Below, in pieces: positions 27,192 to 35,578 of a stretch of DNA of 64,000 bases (within the stretch, counting starts at the first letter, position 1; each line of letters opens with the position of its first letter). The DNA comes from Photorhabdus thracensis. GTDB taxonomy: Bacteria; Pseudomonadota; Gammaproteobacteria; Enterobacterales; Enterobacteriaceae. The stretch covers positions 3,844,001-3,908,000 of the forward strand of contig NZ_CP011104.1 of NCBI RefSeq assembly GCF_001010285.1, in the 5' to 3' direction. A program made the position numbers and the translations under genes. The notes beneath the pieces were generated by a model. The model was not told where the DNA came from. It saw only the letters and a list, made by a program, of their open reading frames with translations, and made no database searches.

Positions 27192-27435
27192 AATAGTTAA
27201 CCAATAAAAAGTGCTGTCTATGCTCCTAACTGTAAAATGGGGTAAACATCTCAAAATCTGGTTTGATTGAGAATATACACTCAGATGGTGTAATCTACGA
27301 CCAATTGGTAGAATACTGAGCCTGTAAAGTTAAAGTGATCTGCTTCGGTGAATTACGAAACGGCAGCATAAAGCACAATAGTTGGGAATAATCTCGGAAA
27401 AGGCAAATAAAATAGGATGTTTTATTCTTGTCATC

Positions 27436-27453
27436 GGGCTGCATAAGCAGCCC
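27436..27453. terminator. Hairpin downstream of cassette E tfa
   Basis: GGGCTGC-ATAA-GCAGCCC is a 7-bp stem with a tetraloop about 11 bp beyond the reverse tfa stop. There is no T run, so termination would be weak. Confidence 0.5.
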
Positions 27454-27463
27454 TTACTTGTCA

Positions 27464-28090
27464 TCATTCTGGCATTTTGGGCCATTCAATATCAGGCGCT
27501 AGTGAAGTATCAACACGGCTCAGTAATACCAGATACTTTTTCCAATTCAACAGCTGCACTTTTTCTTCTTCTGAGGCCAATTCAGTCTCGACAGCATATT
27601 GTAATAAAGTAGCGGCCTCATTAGCTTGTTGGCAAAGTGTGATTCGTTGCTGTTCAGTCTGTTCAATTTGGCTGGCTTTTAGAGCGTTTTTGTCAGTGAC
27701 CCACTCTTTACCGGTCCACTTGTCGAAATGAGTTGCGGGTTGTTTGAAGGTCAAGGTTTCTGGTAATTCACCCAGCTCAGTAACTTCTTGTTGTGCGAGG
27801 GTTTGCGTGTTGTAAACACTTTTTCCGCGATAGTCTGGGACGGTTTCCCAACACTTTCCATCTTCACTGCTACAAACAGCCAAGTCATCAGACTTCGGCA
27901 GCTCTGGCGCATCGGGATAAGCACCCGCTGATAGACTGACGCCGAGCATCAGATATTCAATATCAGTAATTGTAAATTCCCTTGTTGATTGATTTGTGTG
28001 ATAAACCTTTATCCAGCCTGCTTTCTTAGCTAATCCGTCTTTATCCAATACGGCTACTTCGGGTTCTAAAGAGTATTTTTGTTCTGTCAT
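27464..28090 (-). CDS. Tail fibre assembly protein, cassette E
   Basis: An intact 208-residue Tfa-family protein (MTEQKYSLEPEVAVLDKDGL … SLAPDIEWPKMPE), the reverse-strand counterpart of the genes at 10.9 and 22.5 kb. Its start overlaps the stop of the tip gene that precedes it on the minus strand. Confidence 0.85.
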   Translation of the reverse strand: MTEQKYSLEPEVAVLDKDGLAKKAGWIKVYHTNQSTREFTITDIEYLMLGVSLSAGAYPDAPELPKSDDLAVCSSEDGKCWETVPDYRGKSVYNTQTLAQQEVTELGELPETLTFKQPATHFDKWTGKEWVTDKNALKASQIEQTEQQRITLCQQANEAATLLQYAVETELASEEEKVQLLNWKKYLVLLSRVDTSLAPDIEWPKMPE

Positions 28091-29391
28091 TATGCTGCTC
28101 TCACTATGTAGTTAAAAGCGATGTTACGGGGGCGGGTTTCATTTCCACCGGTCGGTGATGTCGTGCTGTCGATATACAGGAAACTATTATTATCAGTATC
28201 TGTAGCATTTGAGCCGACATTGTTGTTATACCCAGCTGGAGTTGCCTCCTTATTGCTAGCCCCGTGGAGACTGTTTACATTTTCGATATAATACCGGTCA
28301 CGATAGCCGTGTTCATGACTTGCCAATAAATCGTTTTCTGCCGATAACAGTTTGCGACCCGGATTGACACCACGTCCTCCATCCCAACCACGAATAAACT
28401 CACCACGCAAATCAGGCAGTGCTCCTGATGGGTAAGCTGCCGCTAATTTAGGGTATATGGATTTATTAAATGCTTGACCGTTGCACGCAAGGTAACCTGA
28501 TGGGGGATTTGGTTGCGGCCACGGGATGGGTGAACCAACTGGATAGATATCATCTTCTTTTCCAGATAATAAATAAGAGTAAACTTTCCCCTTAACCGCC
28601 CCTTTGGGGACTTCTGATAACTCTGCTATCTTCAATAACTGATTAACAGTTGCATTATCTGACACAAAAGCATTTAAAATTATGTTTTGAGCAAAAGGAC
28701 CAATGAATATGTAAATATCATAGTTATCACCAGATGTATTAACAGTTGCTAAGTCAGTAGGTGCTTGAGTATTAACTGTGTACATCACTGCATTGATTCC
28801 GGCTGGCGCTCCATTCCCGGTTCTTAAAACTATATTGGTGATAGCGCATTGCTCAAAACTCCCAACGTTGTACCCTGAACCGCCAACAATATTAATATTG
28901 ATAGTGCTCATCACTTTCATTGTTACTTCGGCAATTTTTACCCAAGCCGATGTCTGTACCGTCAGACTATTAATATATTGTTTACCTGACAAAGCCCCCA
29001 CATCCTCAGCAGTAGGCTTATTCAATGTATTATATTGAATAGTCCAAGGTAGGTATTGCTCCGGCCCACCCCATGTCTGTCGCGTCGCAATATCGCCGTG
29101 ATGCGATATGTACCGCTGCAAAATGACTCCGTTGGCGTTTTGTACATCAAGAATTCCATAGCCGTACATGTTGCCGTCGCGAGGAAAATCAGATACAGAC
29201 GATGGGTTGGGTACAGCTACTCGATAAAAACCAGTTGATAAATAGTTCTTAAATTTTCCGCCGTTGGCAATTTCGCCGAGTTGATTTGAGCTTATCGCCC
29301 CCACATCCCCGGCACTCAAACTGATATCTCCGGTCAACGCCTTACCGTTTACTTTCCGACTACTCGGTACCGCATTATTCGCCAAATTCAC
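28090..29391 (-). CDS. Silent tail fibre tip, cassette E
   Basis: A 433-residue tip, open through crossover site 4 (…NIGLAETVNLANNAVPSSRK). It carries the VPSSRKVNGKALTGDISLS module, a unique region with YRVAVPNPSSVSDFPRDGNM, a second unique beta region (TNIVLRTGNGAPAGINAVMY), and the collar domain with SHEHGYRDRYY before the common end PRNIAFNYIVRAA. Inversion between sites 1 and 4 (about 20 kb) would place it on the fibre base and turn the cargo around as well. The ATG at 29391 is unlikely to be used. Confidence 0.8.
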   Translation of the reverse strand: MNLANNAVPSSRKVNGKALTGDISLSAGDVGAISSNQLGEIANGGKFKNYLSTGFYRVAVPNPSSVSDFPRDGNMYGYGILDVQNANGVILQRYISHHGDIATRQTWGGPEQYLPWTIQYNTLNKPTAEDVGALSGKQYINSLTVQTSAWVKIAEVTMKVMSTININIVGGSGYNVGSFEQCAITNIVLRTGNGAPAGINAVMYTVNTQAPTDLATVNTSGDNYDIYIFIGPFAQNIILNAFVSDNATVNQLLKIAELSEVPKGAVKGKVYSYLLSGKEDDIYPVGSPIPWPQPNPPSGYLACNGQAFNKSIYPKLAAAYPSGALPDLRGEFIRGWDGGRGVNPGRKLLSAENDLLASHEHGYRDRYYIENVNSLHGASNKEATPAGYNNNVGSNATDTDNNSFLYIDSTTSPTGGNETRPRNIAFNYIVRAA

Positions 29392-29394
29392 CGT

Positions 29395-29420
29395 TTCCGC
29401 TAAACCAATGTTTGTTGTAA
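29395..29420 (-). other. Invertase crossover-like site 4 (inverted)
   Basis: On the minus strand it combines the left arm of site 3 (ACAAACA) with the right arm of site 1 (GGTTTAGCGGAA) around a central TT. This mixed form is what past recombination between the sites would leave. It is inverted relative to sites 1 and 3. Confidence 0.75.
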
Positions 29421-29521
29421 CCCGTTAACTGACAGCATTCTTTGCCAAGGCAGCCTCTTAAAGCATTAAACGGGATTAAAAATGGTAAAAATCGGATCTA
29501 TCCGCGTATCAATAAATAACC
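29402..29521 (+). repeat. Cassette-flanking repeat, right copy
   Basis: Nearly identical to 12719-12838 (a few base changes in about 120 bp) and inverted relative to 21480-21590. It marks the right border of the fibre region. The stretch 29522-29735 holds no gene. Confidence 0.85.
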
Positions 29522-29735
29522 AAAATGACGATTATAGAGGACAGTATTACAGGTGGTTAAATAATGACCTTTTTTTGTATAAAAAGTAACCAAAATAAAT
29601 CACATATATTGGTAAACTATGGGGTATTCCAATTCACGGGAAGTGTTATAACTAGAATCAATTAGAAAGTTACCTGGCAGTTGTTGACGTTTCGTGTACA
29701 TCTTATGGAGCCCAGTTATAAGAGTTTAACCGAAT

Positions 29736-29867
29736 GCCATTGTCCGGCTTACAACCCCTGAAGGCAAAGTGAAGGGTGGGCGCAAGCCCAAAATGACCAG
29801 CAGCAAGATCGAATCGGCCAAGAAGCTATTAACCAGCGGCAGAACGCACGTAGTGTGCTTTATATGA
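29736..29867 (+). pseudogene. C-terminal remnant of a serine recombinase (DNA invertase)
   Basis: The frame reads AIVRLTTPEGKVKGGRKPKM then TSSKIESAKKLLTSG before breaking into RTHVVCFI and a stop. GGRKPKMT…KIESAKKLL is the linker and first helix of the C-terminal DNA-binding domain of Hin/Gin/Pin-type invertases. The catalytic domain is absent and an in-frame stop lies just upstream. Its place about 0.3 kb beyond crossover site 4 suggests the remains of the enzyme that served the fibre cassettes. Confidence 0.65.
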
Positions 29868-29902
29868 CCCCAAATATCCGACTTATTGAAAAAACGGGGC
29901 AA

Positions 29903-30187
29903 TTAAGCCCCTGTGAAATGTAATTTTAAACCCAACGCTTTCGTTATTTTAAACACTGTATTAAATGTAGGGTTTGCTTCTCCAGAAAGTGCTTTATAAA
30001 TACCCTCTCTACTCATTCCAACTTGTTTTGATAGCTGGCTGATATTTTTTGCTCTTGCAATATTGCCTAATGCAATAAATAAATATTTAGTATCGTTTTC
30101 CTCTATCGCTGCATTTAAATAGGCTTGAATATCTTCATCATCATGTAAAAACTCAACAACATCAAACTCTTTAAGCTCTTTATTCAT
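29903..30187 (-). CDS. Addiction-module antidote (HigA/HI1420-type)
   Basis: The 94-residue protein has an N-terminal toxin-binding part (FDVVEFLHDDEDIQAYLNAA) and a helix-turn-helix (ISQLSKQVGMSREGIYKALS), as in antidotes paired with HI1419-type killers. It starts 1 base after the toxin stop. It would bind the toxin and repress the pair. Intact. Confidence 0.85.
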   Translation of the reverse strand: MNKELKEFDVVEFLHDDEDIQAYLNAAIEENDTKYLFIALGNIARAKNISQLSKQVGMSREGIYKALSGEANPTFNTVFKITKALGLKLHFTGA

Positions 30188-30188
30188 G

Positions 30189-30485
30189 TCAAAATCCCCA
30201 TTCTTTAGCTATTTCTTTTGCTTTTTTGATATCTTGTTGTTGTGTATTTTTATCGCCACCACAAAGCAACAAAACTATTTCATTATTCCTATTAGTAAAA
30301 TATACCCTGTATCCCTTCCCTTGATGAATTCTTAATTCTGATATTCCATTTCCAACAGGTTCTGCATCTCCGAAATTACCCTCTTTCATTCTATCAATTC
30401 TTATAATGATTTTTGCTTTTGCGGTTTTGTCTTTCAAAGATTTTAACCATCTCTCTACTTCGGGTGTTCGATTTACTTTAATCAT
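30189..30485 (-). CDS. Addiction-module killer protein (RelE/HI1419-type)
   Basis: The 98-residue toxin begins MIKVNRTPEVERWLKSLKDK and shows RIDRMKEGNFGDAEPVGNGI, ELRIHQGKGYRVYFTNR and LLCGGDKNTQQQDIKKAKEI, closely matching the HI1419 family (RelE/ParE superfamily, probable mRNA interferase). I chose the ATG at 30485 over one 12 bases upstream because GAGGGG precedes it at good spacing. Its family differs from the higB at 13.2 kb. Confidence 0.85.
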   Translation of the reverse strand: MIKVNRTPEVERWLKSLKDKTAKAKIIIRIDRMKEGNFGDAEPVGNGISELRIHQGKGYRVYFTNRNNEIVLLLCGGDKNTQQQDIKKAKEIAKEWGF

Positions 30486-30568
30486 TTTACCCCTCATTTA
30501 TTTCTATAATACTGAGTATAATACAGCCTTTTGTGTTGTCAACCGCAGTTAACAGTTTTCTGGGTGTT

Positions 30569-30790
30569 TCATTTAAAAATTCCTCTCAAAACGCCAACTG
30601 CCCCTATGCCTTTATCCCACCACCGGCAAAATCGACGGTGAGTGTTTTTCCAGCCGCCATAATCGGGGGACAAATCTCGCCAAGGTACCCATGTTCGTAA
30701 AATCCAAAACACCGCATTGATAAATAATCGATTTTCGTGGGCTTCACGCCCCATGCGCCTTTTCGGCCAGACAAATGAGGTTCAAGTCAG
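30569..30790 (-). pseudogene. IS5-family transposase N-terminal fragment
   Basis: The frame reads GREAHENRLFINAVFWILRT then WVPWRDLSPDYGGWKNTHRR and FCRWWDKGIGA, the DUF4096 domain at the start of IS5-type transposases (IS427/IS1031 groups). It stops after about 60 residues, with no DDE domain or inverted repeats found. A dead fragment at the junction between phage region and host genes. The stretch 30791-30989 shows nothing recognisable. Confidence 0.7.
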
Positions 30791-30989
30791 TCCCAAACAG
30801 GGTCTGAAATATCATGGCGACGGTGTGAAGGTGTGCTCATTGTCAAACAATTCTATATATGAAATGGACGATGCTCATAGCAGATATTCTTCATGATGAC
30901 ATTATCTAGAGTCTTGTATGTTTTGTTTAGGATTAGACAACTATATCAGAACCAGTAACTCTGAACCTTTTTATATTTATCAGTAAAAA

Positions 30990-31014
30990 CAAAAAAGGCC
31001 AGCAAACGCTGGCC
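30990..31014 (-). terminator. Intrinsic terminator of the protease gene
   Basis: Read on the minus strand, GGCCAGC-GTTT-GCTGGCC is a perfect 7-bp stem followed by a run of T (AAAAAAA at 30990-30996 on the plus strand). It lies 13 bp beyond the protease stop. Confidence 0.88.
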
Positions 31015-31026
31015 GATTTTAAAAAC

Positions 31027-32538
31027 TTATTTCTTAACACCAAAATCACGATAATCTATTGGGCCTTTATTACCCGCCTGATCCAAACCATATACACAGA
31101 AGCGTACTGGGGAATCTTTCTTCATAAGAGAAATCGGTATTCTTCTATAGATAGAATATCCGGTGTGATCGTCACACTTCGTAGATTCCAGAGGACCTGA
31201 TTTTATACGTAAGTCAACAATTTCCCATTGATTAAATATAGGATTAACAACCCATCTGTCCTCTGCTTCAAAAACTAATCTTATGGCTGGTTTTATTGAC
31301 GGAGGAGTGTTATCAATTTCACGTAATTTTACTGACGCGTAAGATGTATCCTGCCAGCGTTTATCTTCAGCATGTCGTCCAATGACACACATTGTGTAAA
31401 CCCCTTCTTTAGAAGGTGTCAGGAGTTTATCCAGCGGTTGCTCAGTGACTGAGAAGGGTTTGCTGTATCCTTTAGGGTTTGAACAATCAGTATTACTCGC
31501 AAGTCCTTTTTTATAGCGGATTTTGTCAAAACCATCTTCATCAAGTCGTAAATTCCATGTGGCAGCGTTGCTATTAACGGTACTCTGAGTAATAAGAGGA
31601 CCACTGGCTCTAATGGTGATTCCTTTGCCATCGTCAAGTTTATTTAAATCCAGTTTTCCATCATGGGTAAGTGCACGTGCAATTTTGTCAACAGGCATAT
31701 AGTAACTGGCGCCTTCGCGCGAGTAACCTTTATCATCGACTAATTCACATGGCCGGCCAAGCCCACAACCACTGTAACCCGGCGTGACGGTGGTATTTAA
31801 TACGCCAATTATCTTAGATTGGTTTTTCAATATGACCGGTGAACCAGAGGTTCCCCCAGAAACACCAGCACAATCCACAGAAACACTTGGCGCCCAATTC
31901 CACACATGTTCATACAGGAGCGGTGTTTCTCCAAGGATGTGGCAGTCGGAATATCGCAGATAACGTTTATCGCTCTCTACACCATTGACAGGTATATGAG
32001 CAAGTTCAACGGCCTGACCTGATGGTTTAAGTTCTTTTTGTAATGTCACCGGCAGTATTCCACGCTTTGCCAGTTCTCCATAAGTTGCTTTCAGTCTGAA
32101 AACCGCCAGGTCACCGCCTTTCATAGTCGCGTACAAAACTTTATCAATATCAAAAGGTTGATGTTTATCGATCAAGTCAATAAAGTAGTTTGGTGTAAAT
32201 GTCCAACCAGGACCGGCGGGTTGATCAATAATGACTTCGTTTGTGTCTAAGGTATCGTCAAGACAATGGCCTGCGGAGAGAATAAGCGCCTGTTGATTGG
32301 CATCCGGTTTTTCTGAGCCGGCAATGAGTGTGGCGGTACAGAGGCCATTCGTTCTTAATTTTCCAACATGCTTAAATCTATCTGCACCCGGATCGGTCGA
32401 TTTTAATAGCGGAGCTTCGTTTCTGGTGTTGTATTGCTGATGAGCAATATGCTCATTTTTGCTTTCAGGGAGTGTTTGTGCGAAGCAATTTGTTGACACA
32501 ATCCCTGTAATAAGAGTAGCTAAAAATATTTTTTTCAT
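31027..32538 (-). CDS. Secreted trypsin-like serine protease
   Basis: The 503-residue protein has a signal peptide (MKKIFLATLITGIVSTNCFA, cleavage near residue 21). A chymotrypsin-fold domain spans about residues 55-290, with triad residues H91 (LSAGHC), D143 (GGDLAVF) and S231 (GGTSGSPV), and paired cysteines. The remaining 200 residues form two beta-rich domains with further cysteines, perhaps substrate-binding. It is probably exported to the periplasm or outside, where such an enzyme in an insect pathogen could act on host proteins, but that is inference. It ends at a strong terminator. The upstream 32539-32961 region is AT-rich and gene-free and should hold its promoter. Confidence 0.85.
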   Translation of the reverse strand: MKKIFLATLITGIVSTNCFAQTLPESKNEHIAHQQYNTRNEAPLLKSTDPGADRFKHVGKLRTNGLCTATLIAGSEKPDANQQALILSAGHCLDDTLDTNEVIIDQPAGPGWTFTPNYFIDLIDKHQPFDIDKVLYATMKGGDLAVFRLKATYGELAKRGILPVTLQKELKPSGQAVELAHIPVNGVESDKRYLRYSDCHILGETPLLYEHVWNWAPSVSVDCAGVSGGTSGSPVILKNQSKIIGVLNTTVTPGYSGCGLGRPCELVDDKGYSREGASYYMPVDKIARALTHDGKLDLNKLDDGKGITIRASGPLITQSTVNSNAATWNLRLDEDGFDKIRYKKGLASNTDCSNPKGYSKPFSVTEQPLDKLLTPSKEGVYTMCVIGRHAEDKRWQDTSYASVKLREIDNTPPSIKPAIRLVFEAEDRWVVNPIFNQWEIVDLRIKSGPLESTKCDDHTGYSIYRRIPISLMKKDSPVRFCVYGLDQAGNKGPIDYRDFGVKK

Positions 32539-32961
32539 ATTTTGACCTCAGGTTGTTTACATTTTTAATATTTCCATGTAAAGAAAACAGACGTTCAATA
32601 AAATGATGTTTATTGCTAATCTTTTTTTAGGATTTTAATAAATCCTCTTATTGGGGTATTTAATGCTTACTAATTTATGAGTTAATAAACATTTTTTTTA
32701 GCGCATAAAATCATTCTATTGGGTGCCGGTGTTCCTTACCCGATAATAAATAACATAAAAATCAGCTGAACAGTTTTATATACGGCAATAGGGCTATAAC
32801 GTTCAATGGAACGAAAGCTGATGATAAGGTTTTTTTTGATATAAGTTCGTCGTTATAAATGATTAATTGGTTAAATAGGATTTAAGCTCCGGGAAAATGT
32901 AAGTTTGTTAGCTGTTACTTAATTCATCACCCAGAGCATTGATTGTGGAATAATAAAAATG

Positions 32962-33558
32962 TTAGCGAAATAATTCTGGTTTTGCCGGAATTAATTCCAG
33001 TTCAGTTTGAAGTGTTTTTAAATAGTCAATAGCAATAGTTGCTAAAATGGGATAAAAATTATTTTCCAGTTTGGCCTCTTCAGTCAATTCCAGATAACGA
33101 TACGCCCACGGCAGTAAGTGCTGTTCCAGCAGTGTACGAGCAGCAGGTTTATGTCCTTGTTCCAAAATATAAACCAGGGCCAGCAGCATCAGGCCGAATT
33201 GATCTTCCGGTTCCCGTTGTTTACTGGAGATGATCATATTTTGTTGCGCCAGAAATTCCCGGTAAGCCAATGTGCTTTCACCTAATAACAGGTTTTCTCT
33301 GTCCAGATAAACGGATCCCCAAGGCGGCGCTGGCATGGCTCCTTGTCCTTCGAACAGGATGGAATAGTCATATTGCAGGGATTCCGCCGGCAGAGCAGCG
33401 ATTTTTTTCGTCAGGTTTCCTATTTTTCCGCTATCCGACCAGGGAAATAATTTATCAATATCTGTAAGCAATGGAATTAGCGGACGGACTTGTTCTGATT
33501 GCGGTGAGTAATAAAAACAGGCGCCAAGAATGCGGGGTACAGTGGTATCTAATAACAT
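32962..33558 (-). CDS. dmsD: DmsD/TorD-family redox-enzyme chaperone
   Basis: The 198-residue all-helical protein has ILGACFYYSPQSEQVRPLIP at the start, PAPPWGSVYLDRENLLLGES near residues 76-95, EPEDQFGLMLLA near 115-126 and ends PAKPELFR, closely following E. coli DmsD. DmsD binds the twin-arginine leader of DMSO-reductase-type molybdoenzymes and holds them until folded. No molybdoenzyme gene is in the window, so its client must be elsewhere. A perfect FNR box about 94 bp upstream fits anaerobic expression. Confidence 0.85.
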   Translation of the reverse strand: MLLDTTVPRILGACFYYSPQSEQVRPLIPLLTDIDKLFPWSDSGKIGNLTKKIAALPAESLQYDYSILFEGQGAMPAPPWGSVYLDRENLLLGESTLAYREFLAQQNMIISSKQREPEDQFGLMLLALVYILEQGHKPAARTLLEQHLLPWAYRYLELTEEAKLENNFYPILATIAIDYLKTLQTELELIPAKPELFR

Positions 33559-33651
33559 TGGCAGCTCTCATTGTGATTTGGTTATACAGAGGGTGTAGGA
33601 AGCTATTTTATGACAAGCTGCATCATAAACTTATATGATATGAATAGATAG

Positions 33652-33665
33652 TTGATTATGATCAA
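33652..33665. promoter_or_regulatory. FNR-binding site
   Basis: TTGAT-TATG-ATCAA is an exact match to the FNR consensus TTGATNNNNATCAA. On the minus side a TATGAT box (33622-33627) lies at roughly the spacing of class II FNR activation of dmsD. On the plus side a weaker TACTAT (33689-33694) is at the spacing that could serve the cobalamin leader. It may therefore act in one or both directions. Confidence 0.75.
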
Positions 33666-33904
33666 CGATTAAGCTGTTGTGGTGTTGTTACTATCTTTGT
33701 TACCAGATTGGCGGTGGTTTTTGTTATAAGTCGTATAAATTTATCGTCGAAAATAATAAATCCAACCGTCTTCTTGATGTGAAGAATATATATTTAATTC
33801 GCATCTTAATTCAATGGGGTTAATAAGGTTATTATAATGTCAAAGGATATATATCATTAGCCATCTAATAACTTAGTAAATAGTCCCGTTAAAAATAAAT
33901 AAAC

Positions 33905-34095
33905 CGCTGTCGGGTTAATACTGCACCTCAATGGGTGTGGTTGGGAAGGGGGTGAAAATCCTCCGCAGCCCCCGCTGCTGTGATGCTGACAACTCCGCTG
34001 ATGCCACTGGTCGGAATGACTGGGAAGGTGGCGGGGAAGGATGACGCTAAGCCAGAAGACCGACCTGACAGGTATGAGACATTCAACTCCTTCGG
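33905..34095 (+). ncRNA. Cobalamin riboswitch
   Basis: The leader holds the conserved aptamer core GGTGAAAATCCTCCGCAGCC followed by CCCGCTGCTGTGAT, and the B12-box-like GCCAGAAGACCGACCTG about 100 bases later, in the order and spacing of enterobacterial cobalamin riboswitches. It ends roughly 100 bases before the cbiA start. When adenosylcobalamin is plentiful, it should lower translation or transcription of the operon. Boundaries are approximate. Confidence 0.93.
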
Positions 34096-34195
34096 AGGGA
34101 AGCGGGTTGTCATCCAATGGATGTGTGCAGTGCTGATGCTGCGTCAGGCACGTCTTGTTGACACCTATTCTCGGTCGATATATCGGGAATTTTTT

Positions 34196-35578
34196 ATGCA
34201 ACAGTCAGGCAAGAAGGCGTTTGTTATTGCAGGTACGGGGAGTGGTTGCGGTAAGACCACGGTTACCCTTGGCATTTTGCGGGCGTTGAGGCTGCGCGGG
34301 TTGGCTGTCCAGCCGTTTAAAGTGGGGCCGGATTATCTGGACAGCGGCTGGCACAGCGCGGTGTGTGGCGTGGCATCCCGCAATCTTGATGCGTTTATGC
34401 TGCCAACAGCAACTTTAAACGGTCTTTATAATCAGCATATGCGCCATGCTGATGTGGCCGTCATCGAAGGTGTGATGGGGTTGTATGATGGTTATGGTAC
34501 GAACCCGAATTATTGCAGTAGCGCTGCAATGGCGAAACAGTTGGGATGTCCGGTGATTTTGCTGGTAGATGGTAAGGCAGTATCCACTTCTGTTGCGGCT
34601 ACTGTTCTGGGTTTTTGTCGTTTTGATCCCTCTCTGACAATTGCGGGCGTTATTGTTAACCGCGTCAATTCTGAAAATCATTTCGAACTCATCCGTAGTG
34701 CTATTGAACATTATTGTGGTGTTCCGGTGCTGGGGCGTTTGCCCGTTATGCAAGATGTGTCGTTGCCGTCCCGCCATCTTGGTCTTATTCCGGCTCAGGA
34801 ACAGGTTGCTGATGATGCCCGCTGGCAGCGGTTGGCTCAACAGGTTGAAACGTATATCAACCTTGATCGTCTGTTGGCGCTTTGTGGCTGTCCTGTTTCA
34901 CCGGAAGGTGAGGCGCCATCATTGCCTGATCCCGCACTGGCTGACGGCCTGACGCTGGCATTGGCGGATGATGAAGCTTTTAACTTTTATTATCCGGATA
35001 ATCTGGAAATGCTGGAACGGGCAGGGGTACGTATCCACCGTTTTAGCCCACTACATGATCGCCGCCTGCCTGATTGTCAGATGATTTATCTGGGCGGTGG
35101 CTACCCGGAAATCTATGCCGCTCAATTGGCCGCCAATAGCCCGATGCGGGAAGCTTTACAGGATGCGCATTATCGTCAGGTTCCCCTTTATGCTGAATGC
35201 GGTGGCCTGATGTACCTTGGCGAGTCATTGACCGATGGAGAAGGGGCGCGTCACCAGATGGCCGGCATTTTGCCGGGAGAAAGCCGTATGGGGACACGGC
35301 TGATGCGCTTTGGTTACTGTCAGGCCAAAGCCCGTTGCAGTACGTTGCTGGCCGCTGCGGGCGAAGTTTTACGCGGCCACGAGTTTCACTATTCCGATTT
35401 TATCAGTTCGGTACCTTCGGTTTTTGATTGCACGAAATGGCGTGATGGTATGGCAATCCAGCAATGGGCGGGGGGCTATCAGGTACAGCAAACACTGGCC
35501 AGTTACCTTCATATCCATTTTGCCCAGCGCCCTGGTCTGCTTGATCGCTGGTTGATGTATGCGAGGAGACTATTGTGA
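34196..35578 (+). CDS. cbiA: Cobyrinate a,c-diamide synthase
   Basis: The 460-residue enzyme amidates the a and c side chains of cobyrinate using ATP and glutamine. The P-loop GTGSGCGKTT is at residues 13-22 (BioD-like domain), and the C-terminal class I amidotransferase domain has its nucleophile at C335 (YAECGGLMYL). I chose the ATG at 34196, since the in-frame extension upstream runs into the riboswitch leader. First gene of the operon; its stop overlaps the cbiB GTG. Confidence 0.95.
   Translation: MQQSGKKAFVIAGTGSGCGKTTVTLGILRALRLRGLAVQPFKVGPDYLDSGWHSAVCGVASRNLDAFMLPTATLNGLYNQHMRHADVAVIEGVMGLYDGYGTNPNYCSSAAMAKQLGCPVILLVDGKAVSTSVAATVLGFCRFDPSLTIAGVIVNRVNSENHFELIRSAIEHYCGVPVLGRLPVMQDVSLPSRHLGLIPAQEQVADDARWQRLAQQVETYINLDRLLALCGCPVSPEGEAPSLPDPALADGLTLALADDEAFNFYYPDNLEMLERAGVRIHRFSPLHDRRLPDCQMIYLGGGYPEIYAAQLAANSPMREALQDAHYRQVPLYAECGGLMYLGESLTDGEGARHQMAGILPGESRMGTRLMRFGYCQAKARCSTLLAAAGEVLRGHEFHYSDFISSVPSVFDCTKWRDGMAIQQWAGGYQVQQTLASYLHIHFAQRPGLLDRWLMYARRLL

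Noticed and set aside
1-30800. Calling the region a complete prophage with defined ends
   Set aside because: Capsid, terminase, integrase and attachment repeats are not visible in the window. It could equally be a tailocin cluster.
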